Origin: Coprousia sp963931435
GTDB taxonomy: Bacteria; Actinomycetota; Coriobacteriia; Coriobacteriales; Coriobacteriaceae
Reading direction: 5' to 3'
NCBI GenBank assembly: GCA_963931435.1
Contig: OZ007012.1
Coordinates: 2,331,636-2,395,635 of the forward strand
Length of the DNA stretch: 64,000 nucleotides
In this document: positions 1 to 10,100 of the stretch, piece by piece
Layout: each line of letters starts with the position of its first letter
Numbering within the stretch: position 1 is the first letter of the stretch
Made by a program: the position numbers and the translations under genes
The notes under the pieces: generated by a model
The model's input: the letters and a program-made list of their open reading frames with translations, nothing else
What the model was told of the DNA's origin: nothing
Databases searched by the model: none

Positions 1-1663
1 GGTCCGCGCCGTGCTCGTAGGGCGCCGCGCCCCCGTCCGCGGTCATGGCGTGGCGCGGGTGGCGGGAGAAGTCGAGCTTGCCGTCGAGCATCGGCCGCTC
101 GCCGCGCACGAACAGCAGCGCCCGGTCGTCGGGGAGCATGCGCACCTCGTCCGGCGTCATGAGCTCGCGCCCCGAGATCTGCCAGTTGGTCGAGTAGCTG
201 CCGCCGCGGCCGGTCGAGCGCGCGTAGGTGTTGCTGTCGATGGTCTCCTTGCCCAGGAGCTCGCTCACGTACTTGTGCGTGGACTGCTCGTTGCCGCCCA
301 GGTACAGGAACTCGTCGCAGTTGCCCACCACGGACTCCCACTGCTTCTCGAAGAGCGCCTTGAGCTGCGCCAGGTTCTGCACGATGATCGAGGCCGACAC
401 GTTGCGGCCCCGCATCGTGGAGAGGATCTTCTCGAAGTCGTCCGGCAGGCTCACGTTGGCGAACTCGTCCATCAGGAAGTGGACGTGGACCGGCAGGGAG
501 CCGCCGCACCTGCTGTCCGCGAGCGAGAAGAGCTGCTGGAAGAGCTGCGTGTAGAGCATCGACACGAGGAAGTTGAAGCTCGTGTCGTTGTCGGGGATGA
601 CCGCGAAGAGCGCGACCCGGCGCGTGCCGAGCGACGCGAGGTCCATCTCGTCGGTCGCGGTGAGCGAGGCTATCGCGTCGAGGTTGAACTTCTCGAGCCG
701 CGAGGCGAGCGTCACCTGGATGGACTTCAGCGTCTTCGCCGCCCCCGAGCGGTAGGAGCGGTAGTACTTGAGCGCGATGTGCCCGGGGTCCGCCGTCTCG
801 AGCCGGTCGAAGATCTCGTCGAGCACCGACGAGAACTCGTCGTCGTCCTCGCGCACCTCGCCGGCGCGCAGCATCTCCATGAGGGTCGCGTAGTTGCGCT
901 CCTCGGGCGGCGCCTCGTGAACGAGGTAGAGCATGAGGGCGAGGTGGAGCATGCCCGCAGCGGTGTCCCAGAACGGGTCCTGGCTCTGGGCCCCCTTCGG
1001 CGTCGTCGCCTTGAACAGGTTCGTGGTGAGGCGCTGGGCGTCGGCGTCGCCCCGCACGTACGCGAACGGGTTGTAGCAGTGCGACAGCTCCGGGCGCACG
1101 AGGTCGAGCACGCGCACCTCGAAGCCCTCCGCCTCCAGCAGCCCGCCGACCTCGCGGAGGATCTCGCCCTTGGGGTCGAGCACGACCATGGAGGAGGCCG
1201 CCTGCATGGCGTTCGGGAGCGAGTACCCGCGCGTCTTGCCGGACCCCGACCCGCCGCACACGAGCGTGTTGAGGTTGCGCCGGTGCCGGCGCCCGTCGAG
1301 CGACATGCGGAACCGCTCGGTGAGGAGGCGGTCGGAGAGGGGCTCGCCCCCGCGGTAGCGCCGGCACGCCGCGCGCGGCGCGCCCCACTCCGCGCTGCCG
1401 TGCTCCTCGCGCCGGCGCCAGTTCCTCCGCGAGGTCAGGTAGCACGCGCACGCGAGCGCCGCGAGGGCCGCGAGGACGACGGCCCCTCGCGCGGCCTGCC
1501 CGGTCGGCCTGACGGCGAGCGGGTCGGCGAGGGCGGCGGCGAGCCGGGCGGGGAGCCCCGCCCGGTCCCCCTCGAGCGCGGGGGCGAGCAGCGCCCCGGC
1601 CCACGCCGCCGCCGCGACGGCGGCCGCGGCCATGGCGGCCTCGTGCGGCTCGACCCTCCTCAC
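1..1663 (-). CDS. Type IV secretion coupling protein, VirD4/TraG family (3' end beyond window edge)
   Basis: This is the ATPase that links the relaxase-DNA complex to the type IV secretion channel at the inner face of the membrane. About 554 codons are visible. Two hydrophobic Ala/Leu-rich segments near residues 10-30 and 55-75 fit the N-terminal membrane anchor, followed by the family-typical stretch NWRRREEHGSAEWG. The Walker A motif GGSGSGKTRGY lies near residue 140 (about 1223-1252), and the Walker B-type sequence MDEFANV is encoded near 451-470, followed by the usual RGRNVSASIIVQNLAQ segment. The GTG start at 1663 overlaps the TGA of the frame-shifted ArdC tail upstream (GTGA), with a GGTGAG-rich leader, so translation is probably coupled. 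The gene continues off the left edge. Confidence 0.93.
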   Translation of the reverse strand, partial: MRRVEPHEAAMAAAAVAAAAWAGALLAPALEGDRAGLPARLAAALADPLAVRPTGQAARGAVVLAALAALACACYLTSRRNWRRREEHGSAEWGAPRAACRRYRGGEPLSDRLLTERFRMSLDGRRHRRNLNTLVCGGSGSGKTRGYSLPNAMQAASSMVVLDPKGEILREVGGLLEAEGFEVRVLDLVRPELSHCYNPFAYVRGDADAQRLTTNLFKATTPKGAQSQDPFWDTAAGMLHLALMLYLVHEAPPEERNYATLMEMLRAGEVREDDDEFSSVLDEIFDRLETADPGHIALKYYRSYRSGAAKTLKSIQVTLASRLEKFNLDAIASLTATDEMDLASLGTRRVALFAVIPDNDTSFNFLVSMLYTQLFQQLFSLADSRCGGSLPVHVHFLMDEFANVSLPDDFEKILSTMRGRNVSASIIVQNLAQLKALFEKQWESVVGNCDEFLYLGGNEQSTHKYVSELLGKETIDSNTYARSTGRGGSYSTNWQISGRELMTPDEVRMLPDDRALLFVRGERPMLDGKLDFSRHPRHAMTADGGAAPYEHGAD

Positions 1664-2521
1664 CGCTCACCGCCCCGGTCCTGGCGGGACGGCGGCTCGA
1701 GCGAGCGCGCCATGGCCCCTCCCAGCTCGGCGGCGGCGGAGCGGGCCCTCGACAGGGCCTCCCTGACCGCGCGCGTCCGAGCCCTCGGGCGCGGGGCTCG
1801 GCAGGGCGCCCCCGCCGCTGATTCCGAACCTCTCCCCGAGCGCGGCCGCGGCGAGCTCCGCCTCGCCGCCGGCGGCGGGCTCACCGCGCAGGTCCATCGA
1901 CGCTCGGCACGCCTCCCGCGCGAGGCAGGAGAACAGCTCGCCCGCGCCGAGCCCGCGCTCGACCATGATCTCTCCCGCCGCGGGGTCGTACCTCGCTCCC
2001 CCGGGGACCGGGGCGTCCGAGGGGGACACGGGCGCGGGGGAGCGGGCGACGAGAGCGGTGAGGACCTCCTCCGCCGAGAACTCCCGCGGGAGCCGCGGAC
2101 GCGCCGTGGTCTGCGAGACGTCGAACACCTTGCGCGCGTCGTAGAGCACGCCGATGGTCCCGTCCTGGCGCACGAACTCCTTCGTCGGCTCGATGACCGA
2201 GATCGCGCGCTCGCCCTTCTTGATGCGGGCTCCCGCCCTTCGCCAGTAGCCGGCGTCCCCCAGCCGCGTCGCGTCCGGGTTCTGGGCGAGCACGAGCAGG
2301 GCGTTCGTCGCGGAGTGCCCGGGGAGCCTGCCCATGACGCGCGCGAGGGCGGCCCGCGCCGCGCCGTCGCCGTTCACGAGCAGGGCGGTGTCGTCCGCGA
2401 GGGCGAAGGCGGCCTCCCGCTCGGCCCTCTTCCTCGTCGCCCACTCCTCCCTGTCGAAGCCCTCGCTCCGCTCGGCCGCGTCACGCTTTCCCATCGCGCC
2501 GTAGACCGATTCCATGTCCAT
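1660..2521 (-). pseudogene. ArdC-like ssDNA-binding domain protein, apparently frameshifted near its C-terminus
   Basis: Residues about 25-150 match the ArdC/LtrC N-terminal domain of conjugative elements: a VMGRLPGHSATNALLVLAQNP segment (shown here in part), then GYWRRAGARIKKGERAISV and a VLYDARKVFDVSQT segment. Such proteins bind single-stranded DNA and can protect incoming DNA from restriction. The ATG frame from 2521 ends at 1667 with a low-complexity Arg/Gly tail, whereas a second frame from about 1800 reads REALSRARSAAAELGGAMAR, looks like a genuine helical C-terminus, and stops at 1660 in a GTGA overlap with the coupling protein. A one-base difference around 1780-1800, in a GC-rich run, would join them. 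This could be a true mutation or a sequencing error. Confidence 0.65.
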
Positions 2522-2529
2522 GCTTCCTC

Positions 2530-3201
2530 CTAACGTTGCCGGTTCCCCCTCGCCCTTGCCCGCGATGGGGCTTTCCCGGACGCGGACCGCTCTCGCTCGA
2601 TCGCGCGCATCTCGGCCCTCACGGAGCGGCGCGGCGCCTCAGCGGAACCCCGCCCTGACCGCGGAGCGCTCCCTGATGAAGGCCCTGACCGATTCCCCGG
2701 GCCCTCCTGCGCTAAAGGGCCCTTGCCGGCCTCCCCGCGCTTCCCGAGCAGGTCGCCGACGACGTCGGACGCCTCGCGGGACGGGCGCGGCTCGCCGCGC
2801 GGGGGCGTCCCTTCGGGGGCGGGTGCCTCTGGCTCGACGGTTCCGAGCGACAGGCGCTCCGCGATGCGGTTGATCTTGCTCGCGTCCTCGGCCTTGACGA
2901 TGAGGTCGGCGGGCCCGTCGACCTCCCCGCGCACGACCGCGTAGAGCACGCCGTAGCGGCGGGCCTCGCGGGCGAAGCCCTCGAGCTGCTCGCGGGGGAG
3001 CTGGAACACCCTGAGCTCGCGCCCCGTCCTGAGCATCGTCTGGAGGCGCGCCCGGCCCTTCGTCCTGCCGCCGCTCGCCGCGGCTGCCGCGAGCGCCGCG
3101 GCGACGTTGGCCGCCGCTGCCCCCGTCAGCCTGACGGCCGTCTCGCCGCCGGCGAGGGTGATCCTCACCACCTGCTCAGCGGCCTGGTCTGTCGCTTCCA
3201 C
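2530..3201 (-). CDS. PcfB-family conjugation protein (DUF3801)
   Basis: The protein has 223 residues. Residues about 50-120 carry the PcfB/DUF3801 pattern: a REQLEGFAREARRYGVLYAV segment followed by DLIVKAEDASKINRIAERL. The remainder is a basic, Ser/Pro/Arg-rich tail that looks disordered. In Gram-positive conjugative systems PcfB-type proteins are encoded beside the relaxase and coupling protein and are thought to help assemble the transfer complex. The start overlaps the end of the relaxase gene (stop at 3176) by 26 bases, which suggests coupled translation. The product is cytoplasmic, with no signal peptide or membrane segment. Confidence 0.85.
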   Translation of the reverse strand: MEATDQAAEQVVRITLAGGETAVRLTGAAAANVAAALAAAAASGGRTKGRARLQTMLRTGRELRVFQLPREQLEGFAREARRYGVLYAVVRGEVDGPADLIVKAEDASKINRIAERLSLGTVEPEAPAPEGTPPRGEPRPSREASDVVGDLLGKRGEAGKGPLAQEGPGNRSGPSSGSAPRSGRGSAEAPRRSVRAEMRAIERERSASGKAPSRARARGNRQR

Positions 3202-4402
3202 GTCCCTCTCCTCTCTCCCGTTCCGTGTCGCCCGCGTCCAGCCTCCCCAGCTTCGAGGCGATCTCCCCCGTGCGCTTCTCTATGCGGTCGAGCGCGCGCA
3301 GGTCCCTACGCGCCTCCCGGGCGGCGTCGCCCGTGGGGTGCCGCGACCGGATGCGCTCGCGGCACGCGGCGACGTCGGCGAGGGTCTCCAGCCCCTCGCG
3401 CTCGATGAGCGAGATCTCCTCGTCGATGCGGTCAAGGTGCCGCAGGTCCTCCCTGAGCAGGAAGTGCGTGCGCGCGGCGTCGCCCCCGCCCGGCCGGTAT
3501 CCCCCGAGGAGGTACCGGTACCTCCGGTAGAGCGCGACCACGCTCCCTCTGGGCGCCTTGGGCGGGCGCGGCGGAGGGGCGGGCCGCGGGCGCCTGACGG
3601 GCGGGCCGGGCCGGCGCGACGCGACGATTCTCTGGGCTATCGCCTCCTGCGTGTAGCCGGGGCCGAAGTTGCGCGCGAGCCTCACGAACCGCTCCTTGCC
3701 CGGGGGCCTCACCGATACGTCCTTGCCGACCTTCACCTCGTAGCCGATCGCGCCGAGGTTCCGGTAGAACTGCCTCAGGGAGGTCGCGCGGGCGATGGCC
3801 TCGTCGACGTCCTCCCTGATGAGGCCCCTCCATGTCGGCCTCCCGGCCCTCTCCGCCGCCCACTCCGCGTAGTGCCTGGTCCGTCCCGCCGCCGGGGACT
3901 CGACGACCGACAGCCCGCGCTCGCGGCAGAGGCGGTCTGACGCCTCCCGCATCTCGCGGTAGCAGCGGTTGTCGCGGTGGAACCTCCCGCCGTCGGCGAA
4001 GGAGACGGAGTTGATGACGAAGTGGTTGTGCAGGTGCCCCCTGTCCAGGTGCGTGGCGACCAGCACCTCGAAGCGGTCCCCCCAGAGCTCGCGGGCGAGG
4101 GAGACGCCGATCTCGTGGGCGGTCTGGGGGTCGGCCTCGCCCGGGGCGAAGGACTGGTACCCGTGGAAGGCGACGATGCCCCCGGTCTTGCCGAACTGCC
4201 TCTTCGTCGCGTTCATCTCCTCGGCGGCGGTCCCCGGAAGGCAGTTCACGCCGGTCACGTAGAGCATCCGCTCGGTCTTCGACGGATCCGCCGCGTAGGC
4301 TATCGCGCGGGCGGGGCCCTCCGTCTTGTCCGGGTTCTCCGCGTATCGGACGACCCTGCCGACGCTTCCCTCGACCTTCCATAGGGAGGTCGTCGCCATC
4401 AT
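3176..4402 (-). CDS. MOB-family relaxase (MobA/VirD2 type)
   Basis: This is the nicking and strand-transfer enzyme that starts conjugation at oriT. The 408-residue product begins MMATTSLWKVEGSVG, as relaxases of this ICE group do. It carries the metal-binding histidine cluster HLDRGHLHNHFVINSVSF near residue 125, with an early Tyr at RVVRYAENPDK as a candidate nucleophile. The C-terminal half is basic and Pro/Arg-rich and then coiled-coil-like (residues about 300-390). The start at 4402 was chosen over longer upstream reading because its ATG overlaps the mobC TGA (ATGA arrangement) and is preceded by GGGGAGG. It sits in the order primase-mobC-relaxase-pcfB, the usual DNA-processing block. Confidence 0.93.
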   Translation of the reverse strand: MMATTSLWKVEGSVGRVVRYAENPDKTEGPARAIAYAADPSKTERMLYVTGVNCLPGTAAEEMNATKRQFGKTGGIVAFHGYQSFAPGEADPQTAHEIGVSLARELWGDRFEVLVATHLDRGHLHNHFVINSVSFADGGRFHRDNRCYREMREASDRLCRERGLSVVESPAAGRTRHYAEWAAERAGRPTWRGLIREDVDEAIARATSLRQFYRNLGAIGYEVKVGKDVSVRPPGKERFVRLARNFGPGYTQEAIAQRIVASRRPGPPVRRPRPAPPPRPPKAPRGSVVALYRRYRYLLGGYRPGGGDAARTHFLLREDLRHLDRIDEEISLIEREGLETLADVAACRERIRSRHPTGDAAREARRDLRALDRIEKRTGEIASKLGRLDAGDTERERGEGRGSDRPGR

Positions 4403-4860
4403 CGCCTCCCCGGGGACTTCACGGCCGCGACGATTTCGACGAGAGCCCGCTCGAGGCGGCGCGCCTCCGCGTCGTAGCGCCCGGCGTCCACCGCCCCGAT
4501 GGCATGGGCCTTGCGGGCTATCTGGTTGAGATTCGTCCCTATCGAACGCAGCTCCCGCGCCATCTCCAGGTACGCCTCGGGCGGGCGCTCGGGCGGCACC
4601 GCCCCTGCGAGGACGGACCGCACGTACGCCTCCAGGGACCACCCCGTGCGCGCCACGTGTGCGCGGAGCGCGGCGTGCTCTCCTTCGCTCATTCGCACGG
4701 TCACCTTTCTGGTGCGCTCGGGGCCGCGTCGCCGCCTCGTCTTCGGGGGACAGGGGGACTCCCCTGGTTCCTGCCGGATGCCAGCATCCGGCGTTGCTTG
4801 CTGGTACGGCGGGCCGCAGGGCCCCGCCCCCGCGGCGGACCCGCCGAGAAGGGGGCTCAC
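4399..4860 (-). CDS. MobC-like relaxosome accessory protein
   Basis: The protein has 153 residues from a GTG start at 4860. Residues about 50-150 match MobC-type proteins: a TRKVTVRMSEGEHAALRAH ribbon-helix-helix-like segment, then a LRSIGTNLNQIARKAHA helix that is the family hallmark. Such proteins bind oriT and help the relaxase melt the nick site. The GTG overlaps the TGA of the primase gene (GTGA) and follows GGGAGGGCCCG, which settles the start; there is no ATG upstream of the domain in this frame. The first 40 or so residues are Gly/Pro-rich and unlike the rest, so an internal GTG nearer the domain remains possible. Confidence 0.82.
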   Translation of the reverse strand: MSPLLGGSAAGAGPCGPPYQQATPDAGIRQEPGESPCPPKTRRRRGPERTRKVTVRMSEGEHAALRAHVARTGWSLEAYVRSVLAGAVPPERPPEAYLEMARELRSIGTNLNQIARKAHAIGAVDAGRYDAEARRLERALVEIVAAVKSPGRR

Positions 4861-5831
4861 CGGGCCCTCCCGGCCGCCGCGCGGCCCCTGCCGAGCGCCG
4901 ACATGAGCTCCTCGTTCACGTCCTTCCCGGACCGCGGCGGCTCGATGGCGACGCGGTACCGCTCGCAGAGCACCGTGGAGACGAGCGCCGCGGCGTTGAG
5001 GCCGGGCGCGTCGTTGTCCAGGTGGAGTCGGAGCGCCCTGATGCGCGGCCGGTCCGCCAGGTGCCGCTCGAGGGCGGGCGGCACGCATCCCTTCCGCACC
5101 CCGACCGACGCCGGCGGCACGCCTCCCAGCGAGAGGAGGTTGAGCGATCTCCAGTCCTCCCCGCGCATGGCAGCGAGCGTGGCGTAGGAGAGCGCGTCGA
5201 TCGCCGCCTCGAACACGTGGAGCTCGCCGCCCCTGCCCGGGTCCAGGTGGAACGAGTAGCGCTTGTCGGAGCCGGGGGCCTCTCCCTTGAAGTTCCCGGA
5301 GCACCCGCGCAGCGCCGCGTAGCGCGGGCGTCCGTCCGGGCCGGTCCCGACGAACACCGCGTTGGCGTACCTGCCGCGGCGCGTGCCGTAGACGATCCCG
5401 CGGGAGACGCACTCGTCCAGGACCTCCCGGGCGATGCCGCGGCGCGCGAGGTACGCGACCGCCTCGGGCGTGGCGTCCGCGGGCGGCAGCTCGAAGGGCC
5501 TCCGAGCGGGCCGCGGGACGGCTCCGGCCGGGCGGCGGGGCGGGAGGGGCCGGGCGGCGGGCGCCTCGACGGCGTCCCCCGCGATGTCGCGCACCGCGTC
5601 GAGGAAGCTCAGCCCCCGCACCTTGATGAGGTAGTCGAGGGCCGACCTTCCGCCGAAGCCCCTGCTCCACCAATACCACTTGCCGTTCGAGATCTTGAGG
5701 CTGTCGTGCTCGCGCGTGCACCACGTCGAAGCTGACACGCGCACGAGCTCCCCCGGGTCGCGCTCCTGGAGGTAGGTGAGTAGGTCGATGCGCTTCGCTT
5801 GCGCCACGACCTCGGGGTCGATGTAGGGCAT
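4857..5831 (-). CDS. DUF3991/toprim domain protein, primase-like
   Basis: The 324-residue product has an N-terminal region typical of DUF3991 (MPYIDPEVVAQAKRIDLLTYL, then a zinc-ribbon-like patch with WCTREHDSLKI and WYWWSRGFGGRSALDYL) and a C-terminal toprim fold. The toprim acidic residues are visible in HVFEAAIDALSYA (near residue 200) and in LRLHLDNDAPG (near residue 270), and KDVNEEL follows. In conjugative elements such proteins resemble plasmid primases and probably prime complementary-strand synthesis on transferred ssDNA. Its stop overlaps the mobC GTG start. The upstream AAGGAGAAACGT leader supports the ATG at 5831. Confidence 0.88.
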   Translation of the reverse strand: MPYIDPEVVAQAKRIDLLTYLQERDPGELVRVSASTWCTREHDSLKISNGKWYWWSRGFGGRSALDYLIKVRGLSFLDAVRDIAGDAVEAPAARPLPPRRPAGAVPRPARRPFELPPADATPEAVAYLARRGIAREVLDECVSRGIVYGTRRGRYANAVFVGTGPDGRPRYAALRGCSGNFKGEAPGSDKRYSFHLDPGRGGELHVFEAAIDALSYATLAAMRGEDWRSLNLLSLGGVPPASVGVRKGCVPPALERHLADRPRIRALRLHLDNDAPGLNAAALVSTVLCERYRVAIEPPRSGKDVNEELMSALGRGRAAAGRAR

Positions 5832-5890
5832 ACGTTTCTCCTTAGATCTTGTGGGAACAATTCAGAAAAGATGGAGCATTGGGAGGGAAT

Positions 5891-7039
5891 GTGGTCTTTT
5901 ATTTCGATGAGGCAGGAAACAGCGGTTGCCTGACAAAAAGTGGGGAGGTTTCTTACCGTAGAGATGACCAGCCCCTCTATGTCTTGGCTGCGATCATGCC
6001 CGGTTACCGTGATTCAGGCCTGATGGATCGCTATCGCGAGTTCAAAGCAAGGTGGAGACCCGAGGGAGGAGAAGTCAAGGGGAGCGATCTGCTGACAAGA
6101 CGCAGCAATGATGCCCTTGAGGACTTCATCGAAAGGTTCGTCGGGAAATGCCCCGTCTGGCCGTGTGTCTATTCGAAGGACTTCTACCTCGCAACCGCGC
6201 TCATGCAGTCAGCCCTAGGGCCGGGCGCGAAGTCGGTCTTCCCGTTCGAGTATTACAGCGAGGCGTCAGACCTCGCCCTGTTCGGGCGGGAGGCCATCGA
6301 CGCGTACGCCGAATACTCGAACAGCCCGACAGAGGAGGCTGCGGAAAAGCTCGTTAGGAACCTTCTCGATGGAGGTGCTGTTCGAAAAGAGGGCATCCTC
6401 TGGACATATCTGGAGCAAGTAGTGGGCGCTGGATCGTTCTCGACCGCATTTGACCGAGGTATCGCTTCGGGAGACTATGAGAAGCCCGCGTATCAGAATC
6501 TCGTGAACCTCGCCGCCTTTGGCGAGCTGATGCTCGCTATCAAGCTGGATAGTGGTCTGAACAACAGGAAAATCGAAGCTGTTCACGATCACATCTTCGA
6601 GTTCGAAGGAGAGTACATCGCAGCGTTTCGTGAGGCTGGGGTCAACATCCGACTTGCATTTGGCGACAGCTCGAGCGACCTGGGAATCCAGCTCGCAGAC
6701 AATATGGCCAGCACCGTATTCGGTGCCGCGAAGAGGGTGCTCAAGGCATTTAAGGACCGAAGGCCGTTGGCGACCGAAAACGATTGGGTATTCCGGCTGT
6801 GGTCGCGGCTGTTCATCGGAATCGGTCCAAACAGGTTCAAGCTCGTCGTGCCCCTTCAGGAACAGGCCCTTTTCTTCACCGTCGCTGAGATGTATCAGGA
6901 TGACTTTCCGAAAGACCGGAGAAATGCGACCGTCTTCAATGGACTCTACGAAAAATGGCTTCGCCATGTCTGCAATGACCAGCTCAATCTTGTGGCCGAA
7001 TTCGATGAAGAGGCGACCAGCTCTCTTCTGATACGCTAG
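5891..7039 (+). CDS. DUF3800 domain protein, antisense cargo within the ICE transfer operon
   Basis: The 382-residue product begins with the DUF3800 signature (VFYFDEAGNSG) and has a second conserved acidic patch (LGIQLADNMAS near residue 270). DUF3800 proteins are predicted to have an RNase H-like fold; their function is not established, though they turn up on mobile elements. The GTG at 5891 was chosen over a TTG at 5849 because GGGAGGG lies just upstream and DUF3800 proteins normally begin only a few residues before the FDE motif. It is the only gene in the transfer block on the plus strand apart from the IS, has visibly lower GC and different codon use from its neighbours, and ends at its own terminator, so it looks like inserted cargo. 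Confidence 0.8.
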   Translation: MVFYFDEAGNSGCLTKSGEVSYRRDDQPLYVLAAIMPGYRDSGLMDRYREFKARWRPEGGEVKGSDLLTRRSNDALEDFIERFVGKCPVWPCVYSKDFYLATALMQSALGPGAKSVFPFEYYSEASDLALFGREAIDAYAEYSNSPTEEAAEKLVRNLLDGGAVRKEGILWTYLEQVVGAGSFSTAFDRGIASGDYEKPAYQNLVNLAAFGELMLAIKLDSGLNNRKIEAVHDHIFEFEGEYIAAFREAGVNIRLAFGDSSSDLGIQLADNMASTVFGAAKRVLKAFKDRRPLATENDWVFRLWSRLFIGIGPNRFKLVVPLQEQALFFTVAEMYQDDFPKDRRNATVFNGLYEKWLRHVCNDQLNLVAEFDEEATSSLLIR

Positions 7040-7067
7040 GCGGTCACTAGTCCGCCCATTACAGTTT

Positions 7068-7093
7068 GAGTCGGCTTTCGGGCCGGCTCTTTT
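7068..7093 (+). terminator. Rho-independent terminator of the DUF3800 gene
   Basis: An 8-bp stem (GAGTCGGC with GCCGGCTC, one G-T pair) closes a six-base loop and is followed by TTTT. It sits 28 bases after the DUF3800 stop and 13 bases before the end of the convergent helicase gene. Confidence 0.75.
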
Positions 7094-7105
7094 CCCGCGA
7101 AATGT

Positions 7106-10100
7106 TCACCTCGCCTCTGCGGCGAGCTCCCTCTTCTTTTCGACTGGTCTCTCCTGCCCTGAATCGGGCGGCACGACGTTATCCGGCCTGTCGAGGTCGA
7201 GCGCCGCGTCCAGCTCCGCCAGGCGTGCCGTCTTCCTTCGGAGCTCGTCCTCCCGCGGGAAGGGTCGCGCGGCCTCGTCCCTGGCCGCCGAGATCTGCCC
7301 GCGGACCTCTTCGAGCGCGGCTTGCGCCTCTGCGGCTCGCTGCGGTATCTGCCTGGCGGCGTTCTCGATGCGCGTCGCGTTGCCCGCAGGGTCGTCGCCG
7401 AGCGCCACCTCGTAGCGATCACGGCCGACGAGCGTCGCCTTGCGGGCCCGCTCGACCGCATCGTAGGAGACCTCGATCGCTAGGCCGCGGATGGACCCGG
7501 CGGAGACGCGCCCCTCGGCCTCCCGCCCCTCGAGCGCCGCGGCGATGGCCGCGCCCGCCTCCGCTCGGCTGGTGTACGTCGTCCCCATCACCTCCATCTC
7601 GAACGCGTCGGGCGCCGCCGCGACGGTCTTCGAGTCGCGCTCCCGCGCCTCGACGCGCCTGGCGAGGGCCTCCTCGCGGCGGGGGAGCTCCCCGCGCAGG
7701 CGGTCCTCGAGCTCGTAGCGCTGGGAGAGGTGCTCGGCCTTGAGGAGCTTGAGCCGCGACACCTCCACGTCGAGGTCCATGCGCTCCTTGATGAGCGGGT
7801 TGCCGGTGGCGAGCGCCTTGAGCTCGGCGTACGAGAGCGCCGTCTCGTCCACGTCCGACGCCGCCCTGACCGGCGACTTCGACGTCATGACCTGCCCGAT
7901 GAACCGCTGCTTGCTCTCCACCAGCTGGAACAGGTAGGCGTCGAAGGTCCCCTCCGTGACGTAGCGGTACACTTCGACCTCGTCGTTGAGGTTGCCTTGG
8001 CGCGCGATGCGCCCGAGCCTCTGCTGGAGGTCGGCGGGCCGCCACGGGCAGTCGAGGTCGTGCAGCGCGACGAGGAGCCTCTGCACGTTCGTGCCCGCGC
8101 CCATCTTCTGGGTCGAGCCCATGAGAACGCGGACCTGGCCCGACCTGACGCGCGAGAACAGCTGCGCCTTCTGGGCCTCGGTCGGTGCGTCGTGTATGAA
8201 GGCGATCTCCTCCGGCGGGACCCCGCGGGAGACGAGCCGGCGCTTGAGGTCGTCGTACACGTTGAACGAGCCGTCGCCCTTGGGGGTCGATAGGTCGCAG
8301 AACACGAGCTGGGCGAGTCGCCTGTCGGCGGTTTCCTCCCAGATGCGCAGGACGTTGTCGACGCACGCGGCGACCTTCCCCCGCGGGTTCTCCGGCAGGG
8401 ACCCGTCCACGAGCCTCTGGTCGAGGGCGAGCTTCCTCCCGTCGTTGGTTATCTTGAGCATGTTGTCCACCGATGGGTCGACCGACCCGTTCCGGACCCG
8501 GTCCGCCCGCTCGGAGAGGCCCGCCACGAGCTCGCGCTGGATCGCGCTCGGCTCGACGCGCACGTTCCGGTAGCTGACCTTAGGGACGGGCAGGCCCAGC
8601 GTGTCGGCTGTGCGGATGTCCGCCACCTGCCTGAACAGCGCCATGAGCTCGGGGAGGTTGTAGAACTTGGAGAAGCGCGTCTTCTGCCGGTACCCGGTCC
8701 CCTCGGGAGCGAGCTCGAGGGCCGTCACCGTCTCCCCGAAGGTCGACGCCCAGCAGTCGAAGTGTGATACGCCCATTCGCCTGAGCTCCCCGTACTGGAG
8801 GTAGCGCTGCATGGTGTAGAGCTCGACCATGGAGTTGGAGACGGGCGTCCCGGTGGCGAACACCACGCCCTTCCCGCCCGTGAGCTCGTCGAGGTAGCGG
8901 CACTTCGCGAACAGGTCCGACGACTTCTGCGCCTCCGCCTGGGCGACGCCGCCGACGTTGCGCATCTTCGTCGAGAAGAACAGGTTCTTGTAGTAGTGCG
9001 CCTCGTCGACGAAGAGCCGGTCTACCCCGAGCTCCTCGAAGTAGACGGTGTCGTCCTTTCGCTCGGCGCCCTCCAGCTTCCTCAGCTTCGCCTCGAGCTT
9101 CTTCTTCGCCGACTCCATCTGGCGCACGGTGAAGCGCTGGCCGGCCATGGCCCTCGCCGCGGCGATCCCCTCAGCCATGTCGGAGATCTGCTCCTTCAGG
9201 AAGGCCCGCTGTCGCTCGGGGGTGAGCGGGATCTTCTCGAGCTGGGTGTGCCCTATGATCACCGCGTCGTAGTCGCCCGTCGCTATGCGCGCGCAGAAGC
9301 GCCGGCGGTTCCTCTTCTCGAAGTCTCTCTTTGTAGCGACTAGGATGTTCGCCGCCGGGTAGAGGGTCAGGTACTCGCTTGCCCACTGCTCCGTCAGGTG
9401 GTTGGGCACCACGATGAGGGACTTTGTGCAGAGGCCGATGCGTCTGAGCTCCTGGGACGCCGCCGCCATCTCGAAGGTCTTGCCGGCTCCCACCTCGTGC
9501 GCGAGCAGCGTGTTGCCCCCGTAGACGATCCGCGCCACCGCGTCCTTCTGGTGGCGGCGGAGCCGTATCTCGGGGTTCATGCCGGGGAACTCGAGGCGCG
9601 AGCCGTCGAACGCTCGCGGACGGACGGCGTTGAAGAGCTCGTTGTAGCGCTTCGCCAGCCTGTCCCTCCGCGCGGGCTCCGAGAAGGCCCACTCCCTGAA
9701 CGCCTCCTTGATCGCGTCCTGCTTGGCCATGGCGACCGCGGTCTCCTCGCGGTTGAGGACGGCGCGCTTCTTTCCGTCCGGCTCCTGCACGTAGTCGACC
9801 ACGCGCGCGTCGCGCAGGTTGAGCGTCTCCTCGATAATGTGGTACGCGCTCATGCGCTTGGTCCCGTAGGTCGCGGTCGCGCGCACGTTGTACCGGTCCG
9901 TCCCCTTTCCGGACACCGCCCACTGCGCGGTCGCCTGGCAGTACTGGACGGTTATCGCGCGGCGGTGGTAGAAGGGCGTCTCGAGGAGGTCGAAGATGAA
10001 GGTCCTCACGTCGTCGGGAGGGACCCACGTCGCTCCGAGGCGGATTCCGATGTCCGCCGGCGGGATGTCGGGCGGGACGGCCGCGCGCAGCGCTTCGACG

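Noticed and set aside
5849..5890. TTG start for the DUF3800 protein adding 14 residues
   Set aside because: No ribosome-binding site precedes it, while GTG at 5891 follows GGGAGGG and begins just before the FDEAGN motif.
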